From Carallia brachiata (taxonomy: Eukaryota; Streptophyta; Magnoliopsida; Malpighiales; Rhizophoraceae): 64,000 nt of DNA. This document shows positions 35,902 through 47,672 of the stretch, one piece after another; position 1 is the first letter of the stretch, and the number at the start of each line of letters is the position of its first letter. The stretch is from NCBI GenBank assembly GCA_021464245.1, contig JADCRB010000024.1:994181-1058180 (forward strand). Reading direction: 5' to 3'. The position numbers and the translations under genes are program-made. The notes under the pieces are model-generated. The model was not told where the DNA came from and did not search any database. It worked only from the letters and a program-made list of their open reading frames with translations.

Positions 35902-37515
35902 TCAAAATTCTTCTACCGTAATAGCTTGGCGAGGCATTTCATAGGCATCTTTAGGCCTGGCTTTTTTGACGCCAGCAGTGAACCAAACTTTATCAGACTT
36001 GTAGCTCTCAACGGCTATGCCGGTGACTTTAACCCACACAAGGACTTTCGTCTTCATTCCTTCAATACCGGTGAGCTTTCCCTTCGACAATGTCCCTTTG
36101 ACATGAGTTGTATACCTTATTACAGATGAGTCCTTGAAGCACACTTCAGAGGCAGCAGAGTGCAAGTAGACAATGAGCTTGCCTTTTGATTCATCGTATT
36201 CATAGCATCTTATGTTTTGTGGGAACAAGCCTTGGGGAAGGTTGTGCTCCCTGAGAAGATCCGGAAGTGATTTTAGAGGCTTCCCTTCATAGGAAAAAAA
36301 AAATGAACAATATTGTATCACAAAGATGTAGGTGTCAAGTCATTTAGCAGTGGTATCAAAGCGAATTGAATAGAATGACAGCAATCTCGCCCTATTCTTA
36401 TCAAGGGTAGACTAAAGATATCTTTTATAGTCTAAGTTAAATCGGTAGCAAATGTGGTGGAGAAAAAATTTAAGCGAAAACCGTTTGTGCGAGATATAAA
36501 ATTGAGTGTTTGCCAAAAAAAAAAGTGAAAATAGTAAGCACATTTTTTTTTCCATCTATTTTATGAACTGGGTACAACAAAAGGCCATAATTTATGGTAT
36601 AATGGGTTATTAGATCACATCATGGTCACCCAAGGAAAAATATGAAGTACGAGGGGTAAGATTACTGCCACAATTTGATGAGATTGTCATGAAACAAGGA
36701 GTTATGTATTCAAGGCCCCTGCATTAACAGAAGAACAGTCCCTTACCTTTCAGCTTGTTGATTACCCATTTGGCCTTCTCTTCCACCGAATTTGAGAATG
36801 ACTGAAATTATATGCAGTTGATTAGTTATCCCAAATAAGCAAGCATCTAGATTATAAGCATCTTTCCAGTATAATAGTGAAGTGAAAGTACTATATTTTT
36901 AGGCTCATGTTCCTCCAAAAAATGAAAAAAAACAAGTTGTCATGATATAGAAAAGAAGGCATTATGAGAGGAGACGACTTAACTACATTGAGAAAGGCAA
37001 TATGCCTCCACAAATGAGAAGGTGAAGGTTCGAACCGCAACCGGCTCCTCCCTCACCTCTAACCCCTCCTGGCCCCTCTCTCACCTTATCCCCTTTTCCC
37101 CGCTATGGGGCAAACAAAGAAAGCAATTTTGTTCTCGCTTCTAGAAACAAATGATATTCAATTACAAATACATCCTGTCTTTCCACATGACCTCCTTAGT
37201 TAACTGCAAAAGATCAAGCAATTGCAATGTATTTCAAGTAGATCAACTACAGCATTCCTAAATGATCAATGGAAGACTATCTATCCCATGGCTGCGAGCA
37301 GGGAGCATCAATGCTGCAAATCAAACGTCGACTTAGCCAATGCAAAACAACAATACTGGACAGATGACAACATAAAACAATAGTTGAGGTCATGACCAAA
37401 TGGATCAATAAAAAGAAAACCTTACAGAGAGGTCATGACTAATGCTGGAAAATTCTTCCTTGGCTCTCTTGGAAACCCCCCAGAAGCTCCCAACTTTTGT
37501 TAGTGCGCCCTCCAT
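35902..37515 (-). CDS. DUF538 family protein
   Basis: Three exons (minus): 37515-37426, 36801-36747 and 36284-35902. They join in frame to 175 residues, the usual length of plant DUF538 proteins. The start is MEGALTKVGSFWGVSKRAKE. The DUF538 core shows LPDLLREHNLPQGLFPQNI, YEYDESKGKLIVYL, ISYK-type 'VIRYTTHVKGTLSKGKL' and GIKTKVLVWVKV-like 'GMKTKVLVWVKVTGI'. The acceptor at 36285-36286 (ATGAAG|GG) is preferred over reading upstream, because it yields the conserved join NKLKGKPLKSLPDLL. The family has no firmly established biochemical role: some members are reported to be stress-induced or to bind chlorophyll, and function here is not inferred. Intron 1 carries a SINE-like fragment (about 36960-37130). 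Confidence 0.88.
36960..37135 (+). mobile_element. SINE-like fragment in DUF538 intron 1
   Basis: It contains a tRNA B-box-like AGGTTCGAACC (37024-37036 region) preceded by a degenerate A-box region and followed by a C/T-rich body (CCTCCCTCACC, CCCCTCCTGGCCCC), resembling plant tRNA-derived SINEs. I did not find a clear TSD or tail, so this may be an old or partial copy. Confidence 0.4.
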
Positions 37516-39486
37516 TCTTATTTTTATTTGATCACTCCTTGTCCCTCTTGGAATAACTTTTTCTTTCAATCAATTGTTGGGCTCATTTGGCCTAAACTAC
37601 ACGGTGAAGTAATCTTCAAACTTTCGTCTAACAATAGGAGGTTATACAACTGTACTTGAAAGATCAAAGAGGTTGGATCTGGATCTGCAGATTTTCGATT
37701 ATGATAGGCTACCCTGCAGATTGGTTTCTAGTTTCTACACTGTTTTGATCATTACTAAACCAGCAATGGAGGTGATTTCAATCAATTGTAAGATGATCCA
37801 GACAATGACAACTCCCTATCAAAAATAATTGTGTAAGGCAATGCTAAAGAGACAACTAGATCACATGGTTTTTACATTAAATGCAGAGCACATCCCATCT
37901 ATTTTTATTTATGGGAATGAGAAAGCTGTCTGCATTTTGTATAGGATTCAGAACAAATTTTAGGAAGGCTAAAATTTTTGGAGTGCTGCTTGATGCACCT
38001 TGTAGGCTTAAAAAATTTTTTTTATTTTTTAAGTTAAAATTTAAATTTAAATGAGTGTTATTTTAGAATATAAAATAATATATTATATGAGATTCTTTTA
38101 AAAAAAAAAATTTCTTCGGTAAAATTTTTTTTTAATGTAATATAAAAAATAATTATTATTTATCTGTGTAGAATATGTATACGAAAGTGTGTATATCTAT
38201 CTTTTTTCAAACATTTTAACCACTAAACAAAATAACTCATCGTGTAATGTATTAACAGGCAGACAATAGTTTGTATAACTATGAGTATATTTTGTATAAT
38301 CGTAATAAAAAAATATGAAGTAAAAAAGACAGTAATATTTTTTTTATATCACTTTTTATTATTGTAACTATATAAAATTTATCCGTAATTACACAAATCA
38401 ACATCTAGGCACTAATATATGGCCGTCCACTGACTTTTTCCGTATATCTAATAACAAAAGTGGGGTGGGGAAGGACAATTGCCCCTCCAGGCCCCTCTAT
38501 AAATCGGTCCCTGATTATGCTCATGATTCAATGAGGCCTATAATGTGCGAAAAGAAAAAGGTATGTCATTGTCTTGTCCATTTCAAGGTCAGTACTCTAA
38601 GACGTTATCAAATGAACAATTCACATCCAAACATTTTTCGAACGATCCTAGGAGCCCAATATCCAGTCGAAACCTTGGACATAAAGTGGACCAAAAAAGG
38701 CCATATAAAAGTAGAAGCAAAAAGGGCCCAGATCAAGTTCATCGTGGAATTAGGCCCTCTCCATGTAATTTTCAAATATGAAATATATTTTCCAGCAATC
38801 TAAAACAGTCAACAAAAGAAAAAGGAATGAATTTCTCTGAAAATGCAATCCACATGCAACATTAGCATTGTTATGAACCATGGTGGTTAGCAATTTTGGA
38901 TATTCCTCCTTTGTTTTTTTCTTTTTTTCTCCATAAGCCGCTTGCTAGTCTGGCATTCTCACAACAAAACACCAAAATGCGAAGACACAAGGAACAAATT
39001 GTTCCATGGAAATTTAAGGAAAGATAACAAGAATGAACTGTTGAAATCGATCACTTCGAGGCATACCCATTTGAACAAACGAATCGACATTATCGGACAA
39101 ACATTGTTGTTTCCAATTATAACAAGGTCTCACCTCACCTTGTTTTCTCCAACAAATAAACAACAATTGCAAAGAAGCTGTACAACAGAAACCATTCACC
39201 AATTTCCTTCTGTCTTGTCCTTATCTATATTCTTTGGCAGTCATTTCCCACAAATTTTCAGTCACCTACTCTTCGTTACCACACTGTCTCTGGCAAAATA
39301 CTTGAAATCTGTTTTTATATCGATACCCTTTTCCATTAAGTATTTGTTAGTGCAAAAAATGTAACTTCCTTGCACAAGTGAACCTGCATAACATTGTTAT
39401 TTATCAGTTACCAGTGACTTGTTTGTGTTGCAGACTTGCTTTTGAAGTGGCTTTGGGAGATTGGAATTTCTCTGGCTTGCAAACGT
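37516..39486. other. Intergenic stretch between DUF538 and WEB genes
   Basis: Divergent promoter region: the DUF538 gene leaves to the left and the WEB gene to the right. A very AT-rich block at about 38010-38400 looks like degraded MITE sequence. Open frames at 38465-38803 and 38942-39364 (plus) have no recognisable domain. The latter may overlap the WEB leader. Confidence 0.4.
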
Positions 39487-40861
39487 ATGGGTGAGATTGA
39501 CACCAAACCGATTGAATCAGTACAAACTGCACTGACATTCTTTGGACAGAAAGGTGCTCCGAGGAAAAGCAATAGCAGCAGCGAGGTCAGATCTTCAAGT
39601 TACAACAGAAGAGTTTACTACATAATCAAAAGACAAATTTGCTTGTATATATTTCATGATGGCGTCTTATGTGTCATGTTTTAGACCAGAGCTTGTATTT
39701 GTGTTTAGGCGGATAATTATCAGATCAAACCATTTAATCCAAAATTATAAGTTGTCATTATCCAATAACTAATCAACCTGGGAAAATTTTACTTTTTAAA
39801 AAACCCATTTGTCCAACCTGGAGAAATTAAAATATGTGATTTGTTTTCTAGTCACAAAGTATGTGAGCCTTTGTGTTATAAACAAAAGCTGAGGTAGCCT
39901 TACCATTTTCCTCATTTGCAGGAGATGGAGGGAGAGAAGGATATTGAAATCCTGTTAAGAGATTTGGCCAATTGCAATGTACAGCTGGATGCAAAGGCTG
40001 CCTACGCGGAAGCATTGAGACAAGCAAGATTGCGGATCGGAGAACTTGAGACCAAATCGGAAACAAAATATAAAAGACCAGCTTTCACGGGTTGAGTCTG
40101 AGTTGAAGGCCACACAAGCTGAGCTGCTCCGTGTGGAAACAGAACTTGCTGCTGCCCGAGAAGAGAAGGTGAAGGCCTTGAAACAGGCAGAAATGATGGA
40201 AACAGCTGTAACAGTGGAAAAGGAAAGAGCTGAAGATCTCGTGAAACATGTCAATGATCTGAACGAATCTATTATTAAGTTACAACTGGCTGTTGCGCGT
40301 GCAGAGAAAGAGAAGGCCAGCACAGATTTGATAGGCAAGGGAGGAGAAAACTCCGATCAGGAATTGTACATTGGGGCATTGGAAACTGAACGGAATCACT
40401 TGAGGCTACAACTCCTGAATGCAAATGATGAGGTAAATCGCCTGAACTGCGAAGTTGAAATGCTCACGGATAAGTTGGAGAAGGCGAAAACAGAAATGAT
40501 TCAAGTTAAAAAGTATGAGAAGGCCGATCCTTCTCAAGCAAAAGATACTAACAAATCAACTGCACCGGATAAAAACCATGAATTGGAGAGTTTGGAGAAC
40601 GAGCGGACAGCAATGATGGCGAAAATCGCGGAGCTGAGGACTCGGGCAGAGCAGGCTCTTTCGAGAGCTGAAGCTGCTGAGAAAGCCAAAATGGAACTTG
40701 AGGAGCAGCTAAAGAGGTGGCAGGAGCAGAAGCAGAGGAGAAAGGCAGCTCTAGCTGCACTTCGGGAGGAGTCTTCGTTAGGACAGCGTGGTCCTGACGT
40801 ATCTGGCGGTCACCTTAAAAAACATGAGCCGCTTGGGAATGTTCTTAACATCAGATTCTAG
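39487..40861 (+). pseudogene. WEB/PMI2-PMI15-like coiled-coil gene with a frameshift
   Basis: Exon 1 (39487-39585, 33 codons) starts MGEIDTKPIESVQTALTFFG, the N-terminal signature of WEB-family proteins. Upstream in-frame codons exist, but this ATG fits the family start. Donor GAG|GTCAGA, acceptor TTTGCAG|GAG, and exon 2 from 39922. Exon 2 reads EGEKDIEILLRDLANCNVQL... as coil until a TGA at 40093-40095. From about 40065 a different frame continues the coiled coil (KDQLSRVESELKATQAELL...) to a stop at 40861. A single indel in the A-rich stretch around 40060-40078 accounts for this, so the gene is either broken or mis-assembled there. Intact relatives stabilise chloroplast movement via actin under blue light (family knowledge: WEB1, PMI2, PMI15). 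Expected intact length is about 345 residues. Confidence 0.72.
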
Positions 40862-41451
40862 CAACTGAAGTCCGTCCTGTGAAAATGAATTCTCGTATTG
40901 GTGCTGTTCTGTTGCTCAAGTTCTGTTTTGTTAAGTGTACCCTCCAAGGATCAATTTTCAGTTATGTTAGCTATGATGAAAGTATTGGCAGCTTTTTACA
41001 ACTTTAATTAAAGTTTCTAAATTTCATACTAATTTAAACTTTGAACACAAATAAATACAAATCAATGGCATAATTTGAACTTTTGTGTTTAAATTTGAGT
41101 TAATAGGAATGGCACAATTCAAGTAGAATTAAAGTTGCAAGAGGCTGCCACATGATAGCTCCTAGATTTAAAATTTGTGTTTGATTTTTCTTGTAGAAAC
41201 TCCTCTACACAAGGAAGTTTGATGATCAATGAAAACAAAAGAAGATATTTTCTAATCTCCTTCTTTTTACTGAAAATCTGCAACAAGTTATTCTCATCTT
41301 CTCTGCCGCAAAATCTGGAGCATTAGTTGTTTGCTGCAAAATTCAACTTTTACCTTAATCTTCCACTCAATCTCCTCATAAACCAACACCCGATATCGTT
41401 TCATTCGATGAGACTGCCTCTCTTACATATTTTTCATTCATACGTTGTCTT

Positions 41452-41663
41452 ATATATGTTACCAACAACCGTTAGTTCAAGTGGTAAGGGACTTGACACC
41501 CCTTAAGTAAAGTCTCGAGTTCAAGTCTTGTAAATGGAAAAAACGGCGCTGAGAGAGCCGCCCCAATATGATTCCGACAGTACTCGAACTGGATTAGTTG
41601 GGACCCAATAAAACCTTTTAAAACCTTTTGGATATCGGGGGAAGACCCAAAAAAATATATGTT
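41452..41663 (+). mobile_element. tRNA-derived SINE with 9-bp TSD
   Basis: The body is about 194 bp (41461-41654). It has an A-box-like TAGTTCAAGTGG near 41473 and a B-box-like GAGTTCAAGTC near 41517, spaced as in an RNA polymerase III promoter, and it ends in an A-run. ATATATGTT flanks it at 41452-41460 and 41655-41663. Structure and size fit a plant SINE. The family is not identified. Confidence 0.75.
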
Positions 41664-42947
41664 GCTCTAATTTCTCTCTCTTTACAATTGTTCTTTCCGA
41701 GTCTTTTGCAATAAGAGTGTTATGCATTTATAATCAGGATAGTTTTCTCCATTCTCGTAATTAAAATCGAGACTTAAAAACTAATAAACTAAGTTTTTAA
41801 CTACTTGCATGTCTTGTGAGGGAAATGAAGATTTATTTTTACTTAAGATGAGCGTAGTCGTGAGAATCTACACGAAAGACTAAAACACCAGCCCATGTCC
41901 AAGATACTAAATTGTTGTAGTTAAACGGCCCAACAACAACGGGCCTAATATACAGTCTTGTTTTCATGCATTTGAGTTAAACAATTTTAAAACTCTCACA
42001 AGACGTTCTGTTGCAACTTGCAATTGGAGCTTGGAAGCTTGCGCTCCATTCTGCTCGACGATTCCTTTTTTTTTTTATGACATTGGAGAAAAAGGACAAA
42101 AGAAAATTACAAAACAATTAATCTCCTCTAGCACAATATTTATTGAACTTAAAAAAATTCGAATTTGAGACTATACGTCTAATCTAACTAATCTCGTGTT
42201 CACCTTTATTGTCAAAACAATGGTGGATCGTCCGAATTTTCATATTACAATATTGCCTTATTAGAAGCGGGGCAGGTAGGCCTTGGACTATAGGAGTGCA
42301 TGAAAATATGTTACTTATCAATCTCTTTCCTTCTCCTAGTCAAGGCTTTGGGCACACGTGGACTAAAATTTTGTGGCACTAATCTAGTAGTCGTTTAGTA
42401 TTAGCAATGATAGAGACTGATTTTCGCTGTCATATTATGATGAATTTCCATTACAACCACTATGTTCTGACGAATTTTTTTGCTCGAGAGGCCAAAACTA
42501 TTTGATTAATTGACCTTCAATACACGATCGACATTGTGTAAATTGTAAAACATAAAAACAATAATTTTTCCAACACGTTTAAATTATAATATTAACATAT
42601 TTAATTTTATATCATTTGAATAATAATTTTATTCTATAGCACGAGAATTTCGCTTTTTGCATTTATTGTTCTTTGATGGATCATTTAATAGGCTGCAAAA
42701 TAAGAACTGGCCGAAGCTACATGGTGGCAACTGGCAAGAATTAATTCCTGAGAAGTTTCCAATATTTTTTCCTGGCGAGGAAAAGAGAGTCGGCAGTTTT
42801 ACATAGGATTTGTTAAGAAATTGTCCCACGTGGTTCAAAAGCTAGCAAAAATTCAAGTCCAACTCTATTTTTCGTATATTTTTATTTTATTTTAAATGTT
42901 AATGTCAACATTGTACTACAACATCGTCGACAATAATGCAAATATCC

Positions 42948-43463
42948 TATAGGAAACGGGGATATATAATTTTTTGATTTTAAATTTTTATATTTTTATA
43001 TAAGTTTTAAATTTTTTTAATATTTTATTTATTGAATTCTAAACCTTTTAATTTCTTATTAAATCAGTTTTTTCATTTATAAAAAGTGGTCAATCTATTA
43101 ATAAATAAATTTAATTTAATAAAAATTATTAAAAAAGGTCAAATAAATAAATTAAATATTTTTTATCAACAAATATGTACATAAAATAATTTTTTAATCA
43201 ACAAACATACTAATTAAATATACAAAATACATAATTTTTAATAGAAAATTTTTTAATTAGTGTATTTAATTTTTTAAAAATAATTTTATAAATTAAAAAT
43301 TATTTTTTTAATAAATTGATCACTTTTCATTAACATATGTACTAATTTTTTAAAAAATTAAAAAATTTAGAAGTCAAATAAAATTTTAAAAAAATTTATA
43401 ATTTATATATAAAAAAATATAAAAATTTAAGACTTCAAAATTACATATTCTTATATAGAAAAC
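42948..43463. mobile_element. Long AT-rich foldback element (MULE-like MITE)
   Basis: The left arm from 42958 (GATATATAATTTTTTGATTTTAAATTTTTATATTTTT) is mirrored by the right arm ending about 43453, whose reverse complement reads AAGAATATGTAATTTTGAAGTCTTAAATTTTTATATTTTT. Arms of roughly 120 bases or more are visible. TATAGGAAAC at 42948-42957 and TATAGAAAAC at 43454-43463 look like a slightly decayed 9-10-bp TSD, the size typical of Mutator-like elements. Confidence 0.65.
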
Positions 43464-44453
43464 AGACGCTTCATGAATCTTTCAATATTTCTTTTTTATT
43501 GTCAAAGTAAATCATTGGAGTCAGTCAATTCAATTAAAAGCGAATTTAGAAAGAAAAATCTAACTGTACTCTGTACAGCTAATTTTAAAGGGATGAGGGG
43601 GCCAAAAAATAAAAGGATAAAGGCGAGCTATTGGCTTGGACCCCAGCTCCACCGGCACAGACTACCGAATCACACTCGATGAGTCTAGCCGAACCCATTT
43701 TGGAATTCGAAGCTCCAATCGTTTTTGGAGTTTGATTCTGTCCTTTTGAATGATTTGCTTGGGGCATCATACGTTGGATTATCAGCGACACGGTTGACTT
43801 AAAAAAAAAAAATAATAAATTATAATTTAATTATAAATACAAAACGTATTGATTATAAAATTTTGACTTTGAATACTATTAGAATATGTAATAAAATTAA
43901 ATTTACGTAATATCTCTTTAATCACAAATAATTCAGGCTTCAGTTAGACCTGTAAATTTTGCTTTCTCAAAAATTCAATATATACCAACCTTCTCTATTT
44001 AAGTTGGATTAAAACGCGTAACCCTCTTTCAAGGATTTGAGAAGATACCACCCTTCTTTACTCATTTTTTTGTAAAACAAAAAAAAATTAAAATGAAAAA
44101 AAAAGGAAAAAAAGGGACGGACCTCCATGGCCATCGCCCACCAGCGCAAATATGGTTGACAATGGAGCCACGATTTTTTGACTTTGAATTTTCATGATTA
44201 CAACCTGATGTTGAGGGGGACTACTCCCACGGGCGTAGAATAGTTTACAATTTCCATTGCCGTGAAGCCGTAGTCTTGATGGATTGGTGACAACATCTTC
44301 ATGTGTTTTTTTTTTAGAAAAAAAATAGTGACAACCCAGTACTTACACAATGAATAATTACTAATGTAATGTAATTTAACAAAAAATTTATTAAATTGAA
44401 AGAAAAAAAATAGTACGTGGACTTTTGAATGGATTGGAAGCCTTCTGTGTAGG

Positions 44454-44578
44454 GACGGATTTAGGTAGGATAGGGGGACAAATTCTACACTCCCTAAGTG
44501 ATATTATATCTATATATAAAATTCTGTACAAATAAGTATTTAGTGTAGTTGAAAAATGTATTTTCTTCTAAATCCGTC
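44454..44578. mobile_element. Small inverted-repeat element (125 bp)
   Basis: Perfect 11-bp inverted ends: GACGGATTTAG at 44454-44464 and CTAAATCCGTC at 44568-44578. No open frame. Probably a short MITE. The TSD is not clear. Confidence 0.45.
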
Positions 44579-46069
44579 TTTGGTTTTATGTATTTTTTAC
44601 TGCATTGTTAGGTAGTCTAACCCTTGTTAAAATTCCTCTTCACATCTTTGCTTTCCCAAAATGACAAAACTAACATAAACATCTCGAAGATATACAGGGA
44701 GCAAGGTGCTGGGAAGTGGGCAAAGAAATAGTTTCATGTAGCAAAATAAGAATTAAACAATCATTTTAATAAGGAGCAAACCCGTCTTCAATTAATTTAC
44801 AAAAATTTTAAAGAAAAAATTAAAATAACTAATTCTTGATATTACATTTCAAAATCATTGGTGTAGGCGTATTTAATATAATTACTTATAATTTGAGAAT
44901 TGAGATGCACCCAATTTGCCAATCCCAAGCACGACAAGGTTCTTTTTATTAATGAACTAATTGAAATGCTAATTTTGAAGGGCGTTATCCTAATATGGAA
45001 TTTCTCGCATTTATACATTGTGGGAACCCTTAACATTAACCTTAATTACACTAGTACTTTTACTTTGTCAAAATGCGCCAATCTTATCGTTTTGACTACC
45101 AAATTAATATTAAAAAGGACATTAAAAGGAACCAAAAAAAAATGTTACTTCAAGTTTCTTTCCCTGGACAAGTTGTGCCTTCTCTCGTCGGCTTGCCTCT
45201 GTTTCATGCTTTCATCAGATACAAAGTGTGGATTATTCTACACTTAAACAAGTTATCATATAATTAATTAGTACATTTATTGATTGATTCCTTTTTGCTT
45301 AGATGGGCCTATCAAATTTCCAGTTTTTCGGTCAGAAAGTAGACAACGTGAAACAAATAACACAAAGTACAGTAATTACAGAACACGTTATTAGTTTAGG
45401 TTGGTTGAACTCATGTTACACCGATCTCTAAATTTAAAATTCGAACTTTAGATTTATTCTTTATCACCCTTCCTTCCTCGTGTCTTAGGGCTTCCCTTCA
45501 ATCATCTAAGTTGAAGCATTCTAAAAAAAAATATATATATAATAATCATTATATAATGTATCCGAATTATTAAAAAAAAAATTTTATTATATTTAAGTTA
45601 TAAATTGTATCATGTTTGTTATATATTTAAATAATTTTGTTGTACTTCTGTGTACTTTCGAACAAAAAAATTAAGTTTTAAAAAATAAAAAATTATTTTT
45701 TTATTATATAGAATTCACATGACATATTATTCTATCTCTCTCTTTCTAAATCCTACCTACACCTATTTTTCTCCTAACTTGGTAATACGTCGAATATACG
45801 CATATATTAATAGTGGGCGAAGCCTCACTGCAGGTTCGGAGAGACAGGTAGGCCCCACTTCTATATAATTTAATAAAAAATATATAAAAACAATCAAGAT
45901 TTGTTGTGTTTGTTGGATCCTTAATTACTTCATCATAAGATACGTTATTTAAGCCAAACTTAGCATTAATGGACCTCACAATTTCAATTAAACACCTATG
46001 GACACGATTACATCGTGACTTTCACCGTGTTTTAGCCATTAATTATGTTGACCGATAAATTGTAAAGGG

Positions 46070-47672
46070 GTATTATTATGCAAACACGTAATTTATATTA
46101 CAAAAAAAATATACAGTTAATTTAATAATTTATTTATTTTTTATTTAAATTTAATACAATTTTAATATATAATAATTTAAAATTTTATATTTATTATTAC
46201 GTATTTACGTAATTTTCACATCGGTAAAATTTGTAAGTGTGTTGGTGGCACGGTGCAAAGCCCTTTGCCAAATGTTAACACGATTAACCCGAAGTGTACT
46301 GGAGAAGTCTTCGTTCGGCCTTCGAACACGGAAACTTCTTGAAGTGACATCTCTCTGTGAGTTTTTCTTTTTTCTTTTTTTGTTTTTAAAAAAAAAGAAA
46401 GACAAAACTTGATGGGTTACAATTTTTGGAAATAAGTGATTAAGAAGCCTTAAATTATAAAGATTTTGAAATAGAGTACTAAATTTTTTTGAGTTTTTAA
46501 ATCAGTATTAAAAATTTTTAATTTTCATTTTATATGAGTTATTTTTTAGATAAGATTTGATTAAATTAGTAGAATTGTAGTTTGACCTAACCAAAATTAT
46601 ATCAAAAGTATTGAAATATTTCTTAAAAATACATAAATACATTTACGTAGATGTTTTACTTAATTTTGCTTCTTTCTCCCACACATAAAAGACAAAAATC
46701 TTATGATTTTTGTCTTTTACATGTGAGAGAAGGAGATATTAATGAAACATGCTTGTAGATATATCTATATATTTTTAAGATATTTTTAAATATTTTTTAT
46801 ACTATTTCAATTAAATCAAATTACCTATATGCCGTTTGATCAATTCTTGTCTAAAAATGATTCATATGGAATGAAAATTAAAAATTAAAAACCAATCTAA
46901 AAACTTAAAAAATTTTAAAACTCAGTTACAAAAATCTCCAAAGTTTAAGATTTATCATGACAATTTTAGATACTCTTTCAGTTAGTTTAATTACCAAAAG
47001 TTATGAACAGAATGTATAGTCAACACAGAGATTCATTTTGCTTAGCAAGCAGACCACTTACTATCAATGAAATTTTGGATGACAAAAAATCACTTTCAAA
47101 TAAATTTCGAAAGAATTAGTATATCATCCTATTACTCTTTCTTTAAAATATGAAATATATTTAAGAAAATTTAAGTTCGAGACGATACGCCAAACCCCTC
47201 ACAATTCTAAATTCATCGTTACCATTGAAGTACTATGCTAACCATAGGTGGGTCCATTAATGGAATTCCGAAGCTTTGTAATTTAACTTTTAATAAGGAA
47301 ATTAGGCTTCCAATCTCTCACGTCTTTCCTGTGGGACGGTCTTACTTAGTCATAAAAGTTGTAATTAATACAATGCACTAATTGTTTTATTAAGGATTTA
47401 AAAGAAAGAAAATAATAAAGAATGTTATAATTATTGTGGTTCCCATATCTCTCGTTGCCCACTCAATACGCTTGAGCTGTATCTCCCAAACGACCCTCTT
47501 TTTGGCCACATAATGCAAGTAGGCAAACTAAATTTGTAGACGAATTTTTCTTTCTTTCATACTACTTATCCGTCAAATGCAATATTGAATTCTTTGGCAT
47601 TTGTTCCAAGTTTCAAATATATTTTGCAGTCACGTGCTATTATGGGTTAGCAATTGGAAGGTTAATGAGTAA
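46070..47672. repeat. 1.6-kb tandem duplication, copy 1
   Basis: The blocks at 46237 (GTGTGTTGGTGGC), 46273 (AATGTTAACACGATTAACCCGAAG), 46977 (TACTCTTTCAGTTAGTTTA), 47238 (TAACCATAGGTGGGTCCATT) and 47638 (GTGCTATTATGGGTTAGC) recur in the same order in 47673-49199. There are only scattered substitutions and a few indels. No gene is recognisable. Confidence 0.88.
46400..46965. mobile_element. Long foldback element with a perfect central hairpin
   Basis: The left arm (about 46430-46570) is the diverged reverse complement of the right arm (about 46810-46960). The centre contains a perfect 15-bp hairpin, TAAAAGACAAAAATC / GATTTTTGTCTTTTA (46686-46719) with a 4-base loop. A foldback MITE is the simplest reading. 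A second copy lies at about 48020-48510 within the tandem duplication. Confidence 0.65.

Larger units (their letters stand above)
40862..46069. other. Gene-poor AT-rich stretch with several transposon relics
   Basis: The first few hundred bases are the WEB gene 3' flank. Then follow a SINE (41452-41663), a foldback element (42948-43463) and a small inverted-repeat element (44454-44578). No supported gene. Short open frames here have no domains. Confidence 0.5.

Noticed and set aside
36351..36363. TGGTATCAAAGCG, resembling a tRNA-Met primer binding site of an LTR retrotransposon
   Set aside because: No paired LTRs or polyprotein around it, only a short word match within the DUF538 intron.
44280..44340. 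T-run flanked by GTGACAAC repeats
   Set aside because: Only 8 bases match and the insert has both T and A runs, so not distinguishable from chance.
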